A program made the translations under genes and the position numbers. The notes under the pieces were generated by a model. It saw nothing but the letters and a program-made list of their open reading frames with translations, did no database searches and was not told where the DNA came from. A stretch of 64,000 bases of DNA from Melaminivora suipulveris. Lineage in GTDB: Bacteria > Pseudomonadota > Gammaproteobacteria > Burkholderiales > Burkholderiaceae_C. Each line of letters begins with the position of its first letter. Positions within the stretch are counted from its first letter, which is position 1. Shown here one piece after another: positions 8,234 to 15,798 of the stretch. The DNA lies in assembly GCF_003008575.1 (NCBI RefSeq), contig NZ_CP027667.1, positions 810,501 to 874,500 on the forward strand, written 5' to 3'.

Positions 8234-9253
8234 ATGCCCCGCAAAAACTCCCCCGATGACGCAGATGCCGCCCAACGCACCGCCCGCAAGCAGCAACAGC
8301 TGCAGGCGCAGCAGGACGGCGCAGACGCTGAAAAGAAGCACGGATCAAAGACCGGGAAAGACCGGCAAGCCAAGCCCGCCCCCGGCCCCGGCCGCGAGGA
8401 ACCCGCCCCGCCTCTTCCCCGGCAGCATCTCACCAAGCCTGGCAATCAGCACGAAATGGAGCTGCAGCCGCGCACCGACGCGCCCGCCTACGAAGGCAGC
8501 GGCAAGCTGCGCGGCAAGGTGGCGCTGATCACCGGCGGCGACTCGGGCATCGGCCGCGCGGTGGCGGTGCTGTTCGCGCGCGAGGGCGCCGATGTGGCCA
8601 TCGTCTACCTCAACGAGCACGAAGACGCCAAGGAAACCTGCCGCCTGATCGAAGCTGAAGGCGGGCGCAGCCTCGCCTTGTCAGGCGACGTGAAGGACGC
8701 CGCCTTTTGCCAGCGCGCCGTCCAGCAGGTGGTAGACAGATTCGGCAAGCTGCAGGTGCTGGTGAACAACGCCGCCTTCCAGGAGCACGCGGCGTCGCTG
8801 GAGGAGTTGAGCGAGGAGCGGTTCGACCAGACCTTTCGCACCAACATCTATGGCTACTTTCATATGGCCAAGGCAGCCATGCCGCATCTGGGCCGGGGCG
8901 ACGCCATCGTGAATACCGGCTCCGTCACCGGCTTGCGTGGCAGCAAGAAACTGCTGGACTACTCGGCCACCAAGGGCGCCATCCACGCCTTCACCAAAGC
9001 GTTGGCGCAGAACGTGGCCGACAAGGGTATTCGCGTGAACGCGGTGGCGCCGGGCCCGGTCTGGACGCCGCTCAATCCCGCGGACCAACCGCCGGAGGAC
9101 ATCGCCAAGTTCGGCGCCGATACGGATCTGGGGCGGCCGGCGCAACCCGAGGAAATCGCACCCGCCTACGTGTTTCTTGCGGCCCCCAGCTGCTCCAGCT
9201 ACATCACCGGCATCGTCCTGCCCATCACCGGAAGCGCAGGCGACGGCGCCTGA
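8234..9253 (+). CDS. SDR-family oxidoreductase with charged N-terminal tail
   Basis: 339 aa. Residues 1-70 are a low-complexity, Lys/Gln/Pro-rich tail; the rest is a classical short-chain dehydrogenase. Visible motifs are the Rossmann cofactor loop (ITGGDSGIGRA), the NNAA motif (VLVNNAAFQ), the catalytic Ser (NTGSVTG) and Tyr-x-x-x-Lys (DYSATKGA), and the PG motif (VAPGPVWTPL). Length and tail fit the bacterial general-stress SDR group (YhdF/YdaD-like). It should oxidise or reduce an alcohol or carbonyl with NAD(P)(H); the substrate is unknown. The ATG has only a weak ribosome site. A shared terminator separates it from the convergent KGG gene. Its neighbours suggest a stress-response role. 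Confidence 0.9.
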   Translation: MPRKNSPDDADAAQRTARKQQQLQAQQDGADAEKKHGSKTGKDRQAKPAPGPGREEPAPPLPRQHLTKPGNQHEMELQPRTDAPAYEGSGKLRGKVALITGGDSGIGRAVAVLFAREGADVAIVYLNEHEDAKETCRLIEAEGGRSLALSGDVKDAAFCQRAVQQVVDRFGKLQVLVNNAAFQEHAASLEELSEERFDQTFRTNIYGYFHMAKAAMPHLGRGDAIVNTGSVTGLRGSKKLLDYSATKGAIHAFTKALAQNVADKGIRVNAVAPGPVWTPLNPADQPPEDIAKFGADTDLGRPAQPEEIAPAYVFLAAPSCSSYITGIVLPITGSAGDGA

Positions 9254-9300
9254 GCCGCGGCAGGGCATGCTTCGGGCCTGTGCAGCGAGCAGCGGGCCAT

Positions 9301-9338
9301 AAAAAAACCGGAGGCTGCTGGACAGCCTCCGGTTTTTT
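9301..9338. terminator. bidirectional rho-independent terminator
   Basis: Stem of 16 bp including the A/T tracts (CCGGAGGCTG with CAGCCTCCGG, loop CTGGA), flanked by A7 on the left and T6 on the right, so it can end transcripts from both sides. It lies between the convergent SDR and KGG-protein genes. Confidence 0.88.
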
Positions 9339-9353
9339 CAGAGTTCAACCGGC

Positions 9354-9821
9354 TCACCGGTCGTTCTTGTGGCTTTGCGCACCGGCGCGTGCATGCTGCT
9401 CGCTGGAGCCGCCACGCGTGTTGCCGGAGTTGGAGCTGTTGGACTGGTTGTTGCTCGAACTGGCATTCGAGTTGTTGCTCGAGGAGCTGTGGCTGTTGTT
9501 CGAGCCTTGCGATGAGGAACCGTGGCCACCATGGCTCTTGGCACCAGCCTCGCGTGCTTCCTTCGAGTCGAACTCGTGGGCATTGCCCGAAGCGTGTGCG
9601 GCGCGGCCACCTTCGGCTGCAATCTCGCGCTGGCGATCAGGATCCATGGACGCAAAGCCGCGTCCGCCGCTCTGGTTGGACTGATTGCTGCTGCCTTGAT
9701 GGGACTGGTTGCTGCTGCCCTGGCGGGACTGGTTGCTCTGGTTGTTGCTGCTCTTGTTGCTGCTGTTGTTGTTGTCGTTGCTGGTGTACTGGTTATGACC
9801 CTGGGGGTTGTTGTTGGGCAT
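9354..9821 (-). CDS. KGG-motif stress protein with Asn/Ser/Gln-rich arms
   Basis: 155 aa. Residues 55-99 carry the KGG (stress-induced) motif: GFASMDPDRQREIAAEGGRA, then HEFDSKEAREAGAKSHGG, a two-unit arrangement typical of the family (GsiB/ConF-like). Both flanks are extreme low complexity: residues 1-52 and 100-140 are almost only Asn, Ser, Gln and Gly. The ATG at 9821 has an AGGAGA ribosome site. KGG proteins are small hydrophilic proteins linked to general stress or desiccation. Here the arms are prion-like, which is unusual for the family. The upstream region shares an 11-base motif with the Gly/Gln-rich gene at 4991-6004, suggesting common regulation. Confidence 0.85.
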   Translation of the reverse strand: MPNNNPQGHNQYTSNDNNNSSNKSSNNQSNQSRQGSSNQSHQGSSNQSNQSGGRGFASMDPDRQREIAAEGGRAAHASGNAHEFDSKEAREAGAKSHGGHGSSSQGSNNSHSSSSNNSNASSSNNQSNSSNSGNTRGGSSEQHARAGAQSHKNDR

Positions 9822-10361
9822 TGCGATCTCCTGTGGATTTCCAAACAAGTTGACTGGCAAGCTGGCGAATTCCAACGTGCGGACTTGAATTTGCGCCCCA
9901 GGGAATGGCGAGGTCGTCAGTGCGTTCCGACATGGCGGTAGGCAGCGCTCCCTTGCACGTAACAGGATGGCGCCGAGTATTGCGAGACCCGGCCGAGTGG
10001 AAGCGCTGGTGAATGAAGGCGCCTTCGAGCGCCGGAATGCGCTTGTGCGGCGCCGATCGGCCAGCGAGCGCTCGGCATCACGCGGACCCGGCAAGCCGAC
10101 ATCCATCCGATTCGCGACCGGCCGGAAAGTCGGCGGAAGGCATCTGAGAGCAAAAAACAGCCTCAGCCGGCGAACCTAAACGATAGCTAGCTATATTTTA
10201 TATAGCAAAATACACCCATCGACGGGACAGCGCAACCGCCCAGACCAGCAGTCGCACTGCTACGGCTGATACTTCAACGGTCGGCGCCGCTCCCGCCATG
10301 CCCGAAGCCCGAAGCTTGGCAGCGCGCGGACATTCGCGGACGGTGGCGGCCCCACAGACGC
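9822..10361. other. intergenic region at the left edge of the element
   Basis: 540 bases without a supportable gene. The KGG promoter should be at the left. An AT-rich patch with a TAGCTAGCTA palindrome lies at about 10182-10215. The right part (10336-10371) holds the candidate left end repeat of the integrated element. Confidence 0.5.
9863..9873 (-). promoter_or_regulatory. shared upstream motif, copy 2
   Basis: GGAATTCGCCA on the minus strand, 41 bases before the KGG-protein ATG; identical to the 11-mer upstream of the Gly/Gln-rich gene. Confidence 0.4.
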
Positions 10362-10371
10362 AAAAAAAACC
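10336..10371 (+). repeat. candidate left attachment-site repeat
   Basis: Begins GCGGACGGTGGCGG and ends with A8 and CC. Aligned without gaps to 20115-20150 it matches 28 of 36 positions, including 13 of the first 14 and the last 10. Part of the match is a terminator A-tract, so it could be chance or a duplicated terminator region. Confidence 0.42.
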
Positions 10372-10406
10372 GCTTGATTGCTACCTTTGGGATAGCAATC
10401 AAGCGG
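10362..10406 (-). terminator. rho-independent terminator at left flank
   Basis: Minus strand: perfect 14 bp stem (CCGCTTGATTGCTA with TAGCAATCAAGCGG, 9-base loop) followed by T8. It lies just outside the arm-type boxes. It may have served the tRNA-Ser transcript before the element inserted, or may end read-through from the element. Confidence 0.8.
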
Positions 10407-10492
10407 CTCTGGCTCTGGCGGGAGGGTGACATTCACAAGTTATCTTGAAACCCTCATGAATAGACGATTTTCTCGGTTTTGAACTTCACTCA

Positions 10493-10511
10493 TGCCCCCA
10501 AAAATGCCCCC
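10493..10511 (+). promoter_or_regulatory. paired TGCCCCC boxes (left integrase arm sites)
   Basis: Two TGCCCCC heptamers separated by A5. Four copies of the same heptamer (two per orientation) occur just upstream of the integrase start at the other end. Matching sets at both ends are what arm-type integrase binding sites look like. Confidence 0.5.
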
Positions 10512-10579
10512 ATGCTCAAGTGCTGACCCATATGCCGGCGCCGCTGCCTCGCGGCAGTTCGATTTCGGTCCTGCAAGCG

Positions 10580-10604
10580 AAAAAAAGCCCGCGCGCTGCG
10601 GGCT
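10580..10604 (-). terminator. rho-independent terminator after capsid gene
   Basis: Minus strand: perfect 7 bp stem AGCCCGC with GCGGGCT, 5-base loop, followed by seven T. It is 150 bases past the capsid-gene stop and closes the element's late transcription unit. Confidence 0.85.
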
Positions 10605-10753
10605 GGTCTGGTTGTCACGCCAGGGTTAAAAAAGGTGCCACGCCTCTGACCCCCGGAAGGCGGTTAGGGGTACCCCTTGGCGTGGCGTGCTGGTTCGTCG
10701 GTCAGCAGGGGTGTTTCCGCCCGTCGTATGCCTACCGCCGGGCAGATGCTCTA

Positions 10754-12526
10754 TCAGGTCGTGGTGCCGGTGGACTTCACCCAGCCATGCGGGGCGACGA
10801 AGCCACAGCCAAAGTCCATGGAAGCCTTGACCTCCAGGCCATCGACCTCGAAGCCCTCGCGCGTGGTCACTTGCGGGCCGGCCTGGCCGTCCAGGTAGCC
10901 GTACTCCAGGGCGCTCTGGTTGGTCGCCACCAGGAACCAGGCCGTGGTGCTGGCGTCGTCCAGGCGCGGCTCTACCTGCACGCTCAAGCGGTACGGCTGC
11001 ACGTTTTTGGCCTCGGTGGCGTTGATGGTGGCCACCAGCTGCAGCGCGGTCATCTCCAGCGCCGCCGGCACGATCAGCGTTCCAGGTTGTTGCGATAGCG
11101 GCCGGCCATCGGCGTCCTTTTGCGTGCGCAGCGCCAGGACAGCGGCGGCCAGGCCAGCGGCGGACAGCTTCGGCGTAATCTGCGTGCCGCGTGCGGTGCT
11201 GAACACGTCTTTGCCGTCGATCTGCACGGGGTTCAGCAGCGCATCGACCAGCTCGTCGGCTTCGCGCTGCGCGGCGGCCTGGCCGAACTGGCGCAGCAGC
11301 CCGCCCAGCGCGTCCAGGTCGTCATTGACCAGCGCCTGGCGTGTGACGGCGAAGATGCGCCCGTAGGTCTGCAGCTTCCAGCCGGCGGCGGCCTCGGTGA
11401 TGGCGCCGGCCTTGTACTCGCCGTGCTCGTTGACGCGCTCGAGCGATGCGCCGGACAGGCGCACCGTGGTGCGCTCGCGGAAGTCGCGCGCACTGACCAG
11501 GCGGGCCACCGATTTCAGGGCCGGGGGCGCCACGTCGTAGCCGTCGTGCAGCACGCGGTGCGCGGCGGTACCCAGCAGCTGCGGAAAGTCGCTGGTCGTG
11601 TGCATGCCCATGGCGCGCTCGATGATCTGCGAACGGTTCCAGGCCGGGCGCACTTCGGTGCCGGACAGCTCGAGCGCGCGCCGCGCCAGATCCACCACGG
11701 CCAGGCCGTGCAGCACCGGGCGATCACTGCGCACGCCCATGCGGGCGGCCAGGCTGTCGGCGATCAGCTGGCGCTCATCGTCGGCCTGGCGGGCGCGGGT
11801 CAGGGCGCCCAGGGGCAGACGGCTGGTGTCGGGCAGCATGAAGTGATCCATGGGCGCGGGGCGGTGCTGCGGGCCGGTGCGGTCACGCATGGCGCGCTCG
11901 TGCAGGATGGCGGCCTTGGTGTCGTCCAGGCTGGCGCCGCTGCTGACCAGGCCGCGCGCCAGGTCTGGCGTGCCGTACTGCTTGCATAGGGCGTTGATCT
12001 CGCCGTCGATCTCGGCGCGGGTCATCAGCTCTTCGGTGTCTTGATTCATGGTCGTTGTCTCGGGTTGGTTGCGGCTGCGAAAGAACCCCGCAGCGGGATC
12101 AGCCGGCACCGGCACCAGCGACACCTCGTGCGGCTGCCAGCGGTACACGATGCCGCCCTCGGTCGGCGTGCCGTTGTCCAGGTGCGAGTAGCCCACGGAC
12201 AGGGAGCGATGGATGCCGGCCACCACATCGGCGCGGATGGCGCGGGCCTCGGCACTGCTGCCAAAGCGCACCAGGGCGCGCACCACGCGGCCGGCCGGCT
12301 GGATGTTGTCCACCACGCCCACGGCCAGGCGGCGCGCGTCGTGCGCGACGATCAGCGGCAGCGGAGCGCGGGACAAGTCCACGCCGGCGGCGGTGCAGTC
12401 CAGGATTTCCGCCAGGCCATCGCGGCTGACAGGCGAGTCGGTGGCGATGACGGCCGGCAGCGGTGCATCGTCATCGGCTGGCGCGCCGGCCAGCTCGATC
12501 TGCAGCGTGCGGTGCAGCGTGGTCAT
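10754..12526 (-). CDS. prohead protease-major capsid fusion protein
   Basis: 590 aa. Residues 1-165 resemble an HK97-type prohead protease (LIVAHDARRLAVGVVDNI, VVAGIHRSLSVGYSHL, WQPHEVSLVPVPADPAAGFF), with candidate His and Ser catalytic residues. After a linker rich in Asp/Glu and Gln, about residues 280-590 look like an HK97-fold major capsid protein (TSDFPQLLGTAAHRVL, LTRQALVNDD-type segment, DELVDALL, PGTLIVPAALEMTALQL, AWFLVATNQSALEYGYLDG, EVDGLEVKASMDFGCGF). Joining protease and shell in one chain occurs in some Burkholderiales prophages. The ATG overlaps the previous stop (ATGA). It should self-assemble a procapsid and mature it by self-cleavage. No portal gene accompanies it. The calls rest on motif recognition. 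Confidence 0.85.
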   Translation of the reverse strand: MTTLHRTLQIELAGAPADDDAPLPAVIATDSPVSRDGLAEILDCTAAGVDLSRAPLPLIVAHDARRLAVGVVDNIQPAGRVVRALVRFGSSAEARAIRADVVAGIHRSLSVGYSHLDNGTPTEGGIVYRWQPHEVSLVPVPADPAAGFFRSRNQPETTTMNQDTEELMTRAEIDGEINALCKQYGTPDLARGLVSSGASLDDTKAAILHERAMRDRTGPQHRPAPMDHFMLPDTSRLPLGALTRARQADDERQLIADSLAARMGVRSDRPVLHGLAVVDLARRALELSGTEVRPAWNRSQIIERAMGMHTTSDFPQLLGTAAHRVLHDGYDVAPPALKSVARLVSARDFRERTTVRLSGASLERVNEHGEYKAGAITEAAAGWKLQTYGRIFAVTRQALVNDDLDALGGLLRQFGQAAAQREADELVDALLNPVQIDGKDVFSTARGTQITPKLSAAGLAAAVLALRTQKDADGRPLSQQPGTLIVPAALEMTALQLVATINATEAKNVQPYRLSVQVEPRLDDASTTAWFLVATNQSALEYGYLDGQAGPQVTTREGFEVDGLEVKASMDFGCGFVAPHGWVKSTGTTT

Positions 12527-12750
12527 TTGCCTGCGGCCTCGTCCCAGATGTGGCTGGCCAGCTCGTAGCCCAGGCGCGAGACAAGCAAGGCGCCGATGGC
12601 GGGCGGCAACGTGGCCTGCACGGTGAAGTTCGCCCCCACCAGCTCCAAGCGCATGCCGGGGTGAAGGATCACGTCCAGCAGCTCGCAGGCGGTGTTGCCG
12701 GTCACGCCGATGGCGTCAGCGCCTCCAAGGGAAAGGATTTCGTTTTTCAT
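12523..12750 (-). CDS. small phage-type hypothetical protein
   Basis: 75 aa from the ATG at 12750 (MKNEILSLGGADAIGVTG...). A longer form from 12774 (83 aa) is possible; neither start has a strong ribosome site. The stop overlaps the capsid-fusion ATG by ATGA, so translation is probably coupled. The hydrophobic/aromatic pattern is that of a small folded protein. It sits where phages often carry a small head-decoration or scaffold gene, but I cannot assign it. Confidence 0.6.
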   Translation of the reverse strand: MKNEILSLGGADAIGVTGNTACELLDVILHPGMRLELVGANFTVQATLPPAIGALLVSRLGYELASHIWDEAAGK

Positions 12751-12801
12751 GGGGGCAGTAGGCCTGCTCCCCATGAAGTGACATACAGCCGCGCGGCGCT
12801 G

Positions 12802-13257
12802 TCAGCGGCTGGCCGCGATGCGCAGCAGGTGCCGGCTGGATCGGGGCAGCTTGTCGCCATGCTCGCGCTGCAGCTGCTCCAAGATGCTTTGCAATCCCGC
12901 GTCCTGGCTGTCGCCGTGCGAGTCGTGCAGCAGGCCCACCAGCTGCTCGGCACGCGCGGTCATGGGGCCTTGCATGCGCGCCAGCGCCGCGCGCAGGTGT
13001 TGGTCACGCCGGGCGGTGCGATCTGCCGTCAGCGCGCTGGGTTTGCCCGGCTCGCTGCGCAGGCCCAGCGCCGTGGTGATGTCGGGCACCTCGCCGCGCA
13101 GGTAGCGGCCCAGGGCCTCGGCTACGAGGTGAGCGGCAGCGGCCGGCACCGCCTCGCCGCGTTCCAGGTGCTCGGCAGTCACGCGCACGGCTTCCAGGGG
13201 AGCCAGCGTTTCAGGTGCAGGCTGGTGCCACCAAGCACAGGGCAGGTTCGTGTTCAT
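12802..13257 (-). CDS. hypothetical protein of the element
   Basis: 151 aa, Ala/Leu-rich and probably mostly helical, without signal peptide or membrane segment. AAAGGCAG precedes the ATG at 13257. It lies between the small-terminase gene and the capsid gene, in the same orientation. An 18-base promoter-like match (13336-13349 core) lies 78 bases upstream. I recognise no family. A head-morphogenesis or packaging accessory role is possible from position only. Confidence 0.6.
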   Translation of the reverse strand: MNTNLPCAWWHQPAPETLAPLEAVRVTAEHLERGEAVPAAAAHLVAEALGRYLRGEVPDITTALGLRSEPGKPSALTADRTARRDQHLRAALARMQGPMTARAEQLVGLLHDSHGDSQDAGLQSILEQLQREHGDKLPRSSRHLLRIAASR

Positions 13258-13335
13258 GGTCGCTGCCTTTCTTGATCTGTTCGATCTTCACTTAACCCCC
13301 TTAGGGCGGTCGCGCAACAGTCCGAAGGTGCGGCC

Positions 13336-13349
13336 CGAATTACCCGCAT
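13336..13349 (-). promoter_or_regulatory. element-specific upstream box, copy 1
   Basis: Minus-strand ATGCGGGTAATTCG, identical to 13923-13936; both continue N-GCC. It lies 78 bases before the 151 aa gene. Candidate promoter or activator site for the packaging/capsid genes. Confidence 0.5.
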
Positions 13350-13384
13350 GGGTGCTGCTGGACAGGACCCGCTCGATTTTTTCG

Positions 13385-13867
13385 TCATGAATCCGTTCCT
13401 TCGCTCTTGCCGCCGACCACGCGCGTCGGCAGCGCTGCCAGATGCGCCAGCGCCTGATGGATTTCAGTCTCGATCAGCTGATGCACGCGCACCGGGCAAG
13501 ATTCGGCAGCCGCCACCGAGGCCAGGCGCGCAGGCAGCTGCAACAGCGCTTCGCGCGTGCTGGCCAGCACGCCAGCGGCTACGGTTCGCACGGCATCCAG
13601 GCGGATCAGCTGGCCCTCCAGCTCCATCCGCTTGAGCTGCGCCAGCCGCGCCTCCTCGGCTTCGCGCAGCGCCCGCGATGCGTAGTAGTCGCCCCCGGCC
13701 AGGCCGGGCGGCGCAGCCTGCGCGCCAGTGCGAACGCGCACGTTCTCGGAGCGCCAGGCCCGCGCCTGCTCAACGCTTTCCAGCGGCATGCCCCTGCGCA
13801 CGTAGTCCGACACCAGCGCCGGGCTGACCTGCAGTGCAGCCGCCATGTCCTTCTGTGAAATGTTCAT
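13385..13867 (-). CDS. Nu1-like small terminase subunit
   Basis: 160 aa. Residues 1-45 form a winged-helix/HTH typical of Nu1 (ISQKDMAAALQVSPALVSDYVRRGMPL ... ARAWRSENV), which recognises the DNA packaging site. Residues 65-110 (DYYASRALREAEEARLAQLKRMELEGQLI) are a helical, probably oligomerising part as in Nu1 proteins; the C-terminal helix is also Leu/Ala-rich. It starts phage DNA packaging with a large terminase, which this element does not encode. A satellite using its own TerS to redirect a helper's TerL is a known strategy, and that reading is inference. The ATG at 13867 was used because the longer frame starts with GTG inside a T-rich stretch. It follows the repeat-rich gap. Confidence 0.78.
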   Translation of the reverse strand: MNISQKDMAAALQVSPALVSDYVRRGMPLESVEQARAWRSENVRVRTGAQAAPPGLAGGDYYASRALREAEEARLAQLKRMELEGQLIRLDAVRTVAAGVLASTREALLQLPARLASVAAAESCPVRVHQLIETEIHQALAHLAALPTRVVGGKSEGTDS

Positions 13868-13922
13868 GACTGGATTCAGTTCAGGAAAAAAACCTGCCAC
13901 CCGCTAGCGCACAACCGGGGCG

Positions 13923-13936
13923 CGAATTACCCGCAT
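13923..13936 (-). promoter_or_regulatory. element-specific upstream box, copy 2
   Basis: Minus-strand ATGCGGGTAATTCG, 55 bases before the small-terminase start; identical to the 14-mer at 13336-13349. Confidence 0.5.
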
Positions 13937-14012
13937 CGGTCGTTTCGCAGGAAGAACCTACTCCGTTCGCGGCGACAGTAAAAAGATGCAGGCAGCACTC
14001 ACGCACTACCCC

Positions 14013-14107
14013 GTCGACACGTCGACAAAGTCGACAGACTCGACAAACAACGGTCGACGACCCCTGCCTGGCTTCGTCGGGTGTGTCGACTTTGTCGACG
14101 TGTCGAC
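14013..14107. repeat. GTCGAC iteron cluster with 24 bp inverted repeat
   Basis: Seven GTCGAC hexamers occur at 14013, 14021, 14030, 14053, 14085, 14094 and 14102, with an eighth at 14189 inside the 3' end of the DUF3987 gene. The stretches 14013-14036 and 14084-14107 are perfect inverted repeats of 24 bases, separated by 47 bases. Lying between replication genes and small terminase, this could be an iteron-type replication origin, a packaging site, or a regulator binding array. Confidence 0.7.
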
Positions 14108-14166
14108 AGGGGTAGCGACGTGTTTTCATAAGCCTTTGATATAGAAAGAAAAAGGTCTAAAAAAGC

Positions 14167-15798
14167 TTATGGCGACACACTCGACGGTGTCGACAAAGCC
14201 TTAGGGTTGACCGCGTAGCAGCTGCTGGGGGGCGCTCCCTTGTTATGGCGTTTGAAGGCCTTCACCACATCTTGGTGTTCGAGACGGTCCAGTGCTTTCT
14301 GCAGTCGCTCCACGCTCCGAAAGCGCCCCTCCTGCGCCTTCTGCGCCTCGCGCTTGGTGAACTCGGCCAGCCCATGCGCCTGCGCCCATCGCAGAATCGC
14401 CGCCGCATCCACATCAACCGCGTCAGTCCCCAGCAGCGCAAACGCGGCCTGCGCGTGTGGGATCAGTAGCTGCGCCAGGTTGATGGCGTCATCCATGCAG
14501 GCGTGGGTGACCACACGCGCATGCAGTCCCGTGGTGGCCAACTCCAGCAGCGCCGCGATCCGCGCCACGGCACCGGGTAGCTTGCTGGTCCAGTCACTGA
14601 TGGATTCGTAGCGCCCGCCCTCGCCCTGGTCGTCTTCAATTGCCTGCGCCATGTCCAGCCATATTTCGCGCGCGGCATCGTCCAGCGTCAGCACCTCCGG
14701 CGCTGGCACTTCGCCGACCGCTGGCATGCCTTCCAACAACTGGAACAGGTTGAGCTCGTACTCCTGGCGAACAGCTGCCGGGATGGGCACATGCGCGCGC
14801 ACGTCGCGCCGCCCCACGTTGCTGCGGGGGATGGCGAACAGAAAGCGCGCCAGAAGGCCGGTGTCGCGGAACCTGCGTGAGCTGGCCACGTCTGCCAGCA
14901 CGCCTGGCTGCAGCAGCAGGCCAAAGCTGAGGGCGGGTTGGTCAACGTGTGCGCTGCGGCCAGCGCGATCCACCCGCAACGGTGTCCCTGCATGCCCTTG
15001 AAGGAACACGTCCAGGTTCGCCGCGCCGCCGTTGTACAGGCCCGCCATGACTTGGAAGATGCCAGCTTCGTCGCTCAGCACGGCCATGCGCTCCCCATGC
15101 TCCACCAATAGCGCCTGCAATCGCTCGGGCGTGGTGTCGCCTGAGAACAGTCGCGGCGCCCGCAGCTCGTCCGGCATGTTCTTTTCCTTGCTTTCCATCT
15201 CGGCAAGGATCGTTGCCAGCTCCTTTGCATCGGTCGCCTTGGCAGCATTGACGCGCAAGCGCTCAATACTTTTTTCGGCCACGATGCGCTCTCGCGCGGC
15301 TGCTTTGATTTCGTCCCGCATCCGGTCCCGTAGCAGCTTTTCCCAATGCACCAGGGGCGCCTGTAGGGCAGTGAGAACAGCACTTTTGCGCGTACCGCTC
15401 GGAGTAGCGCTCAAAGTCCACAGGCTCAGCGGCTCGGTGTAGTTGTCGCCGAACGGCGCCACTGCGTAGCGGCGCTGCAGTACCGTCGCCAGCACAGACA
15501 GGGCACACATCACCGACAGCACTGGCGGCGTTTGGGTGCTTGCCGCCACTGCATGGGCCATCTCGCCCAGCCAGCCCGGCAGCATGGTGGCGGGAATGTC
15601 GGGCACGCGCCGGGCACCCGGCAAGATGGGATCGGGCCATTGCGGCGCCGCTGGCGCTGCAGGCTGGAGCTGCGCCGCGTCAGCGCCAGCCGCTTCATCC
15701 ATCGCACCCTGCACCTGCTGGCGCACCGCCTCCAGCCCTTCGGCTGCGGCCAGGTCGTTGAAGTCCGTCAGGGGCGGGAAGGTCTCAGATATGGCCAT
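14167..15798 (-). CDS. DUF3987-family replication protein
   Basis: 543 aa. DUF3987 (YfjI-like) ATPase/helicase-type protein common in satellites and integrative elements. A P-loop-like segment LSATPSGTRKSAVL lies at about residues 125-140, though it departs from the strict Walker A pattern. A Walker B-like VLSDEAGIFQVM follows, then arginine-rich segments (RRFRDTGLLARFLFAIPRS) typical of the family. A coiled-coil-like stretch (AAARERIVAEKSIERLRVNAA) lies between. The ATG at 15798 has a perfect AGGAGG. The gene overlaps the Toprim gene by 14 bases, so the two are probably coupled and act together in element replication. The C-terminus runs into the GTCGAC repeats. Confidence 0.82.
   Translation of the reverse strand: MAISETFPPLTDFNDLAAAEGLEAVRQQVQGAMDEAAGADAAQLQPAAPAAPQWPDPILPGARRVPDIPATMLPGWLGEMAHAVAASTQTPPVLSVMCALSVLATVLQRRYAVAPFGDNYTEPLSLWTLSATPSGTRKSAVLTALQAPLVHWEKLLRDRMRDEIKAAARERIVAEKSIERLRVNAAKATDAKELATILAEMESKEKNMPDELRAPRLFSGDTTPERLQALLVEHGERMAVLSDEAGIFQVMAGLYNGGAANLDVFLQGHAGTPLRVDRAGRSAHVDQPALSFGLLLQPGVLADVASSRRFRDTGLLARFLFAIPRSNVGRRDVRAHVPIPAAVRQEYELNLFQLLEGMPAVGEVPAPEVLTLDDAAREIWLDMAQAIEDDQGEGGRYESISDWTSKLPGAVARIAALLELATTGLHARVVTHACMDDAINLAQLLIPHAQAAFALLGTDAVDVDAAAILRWAQAHGLAEFTKREAQKAQEGRFRSVERLQKALDRLEHQDVVKAFKRHNKGAPPSSCYAVNPKALSTPSSVSP

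Larger units (their letters stand above)
10407..10753. other. non-coding left arm of the element
   Basis: 347 bases without a gene. It holds TGGCGGGAGGGTGACATTC at about 10417 (loosely like the tRNA-Ser 3' end), paired TGCCCCC boxes, a terminator, and a GCCACGCC/GGCGTGGC inverted repeat around 10636-10686. Confidence 0.55.
13868..14166. other. repeat-rich non-coding gap before small terminase
   Basis: 299 bases holding the GTCGAC repeat cluster and a second copy of the element-specific upstream box. No gene was supported. Confidence 0.7.

Noticed and set aside
9967..10179. 70-codon Arg-rich plus-strand frame left of the element
   Set aside because: No ribosome site or recognisable composition; lies in the promoter side of the KGG gene.
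10417..10436. Fragment resembling the tRNA-Ser 3' end (TGGCGGGAGGGTG...)
   Set aside because: The match breaks down after about 13 bases and misses the T-loop, so I do not call it a tRNA fragment, only a possible attachment remnant.
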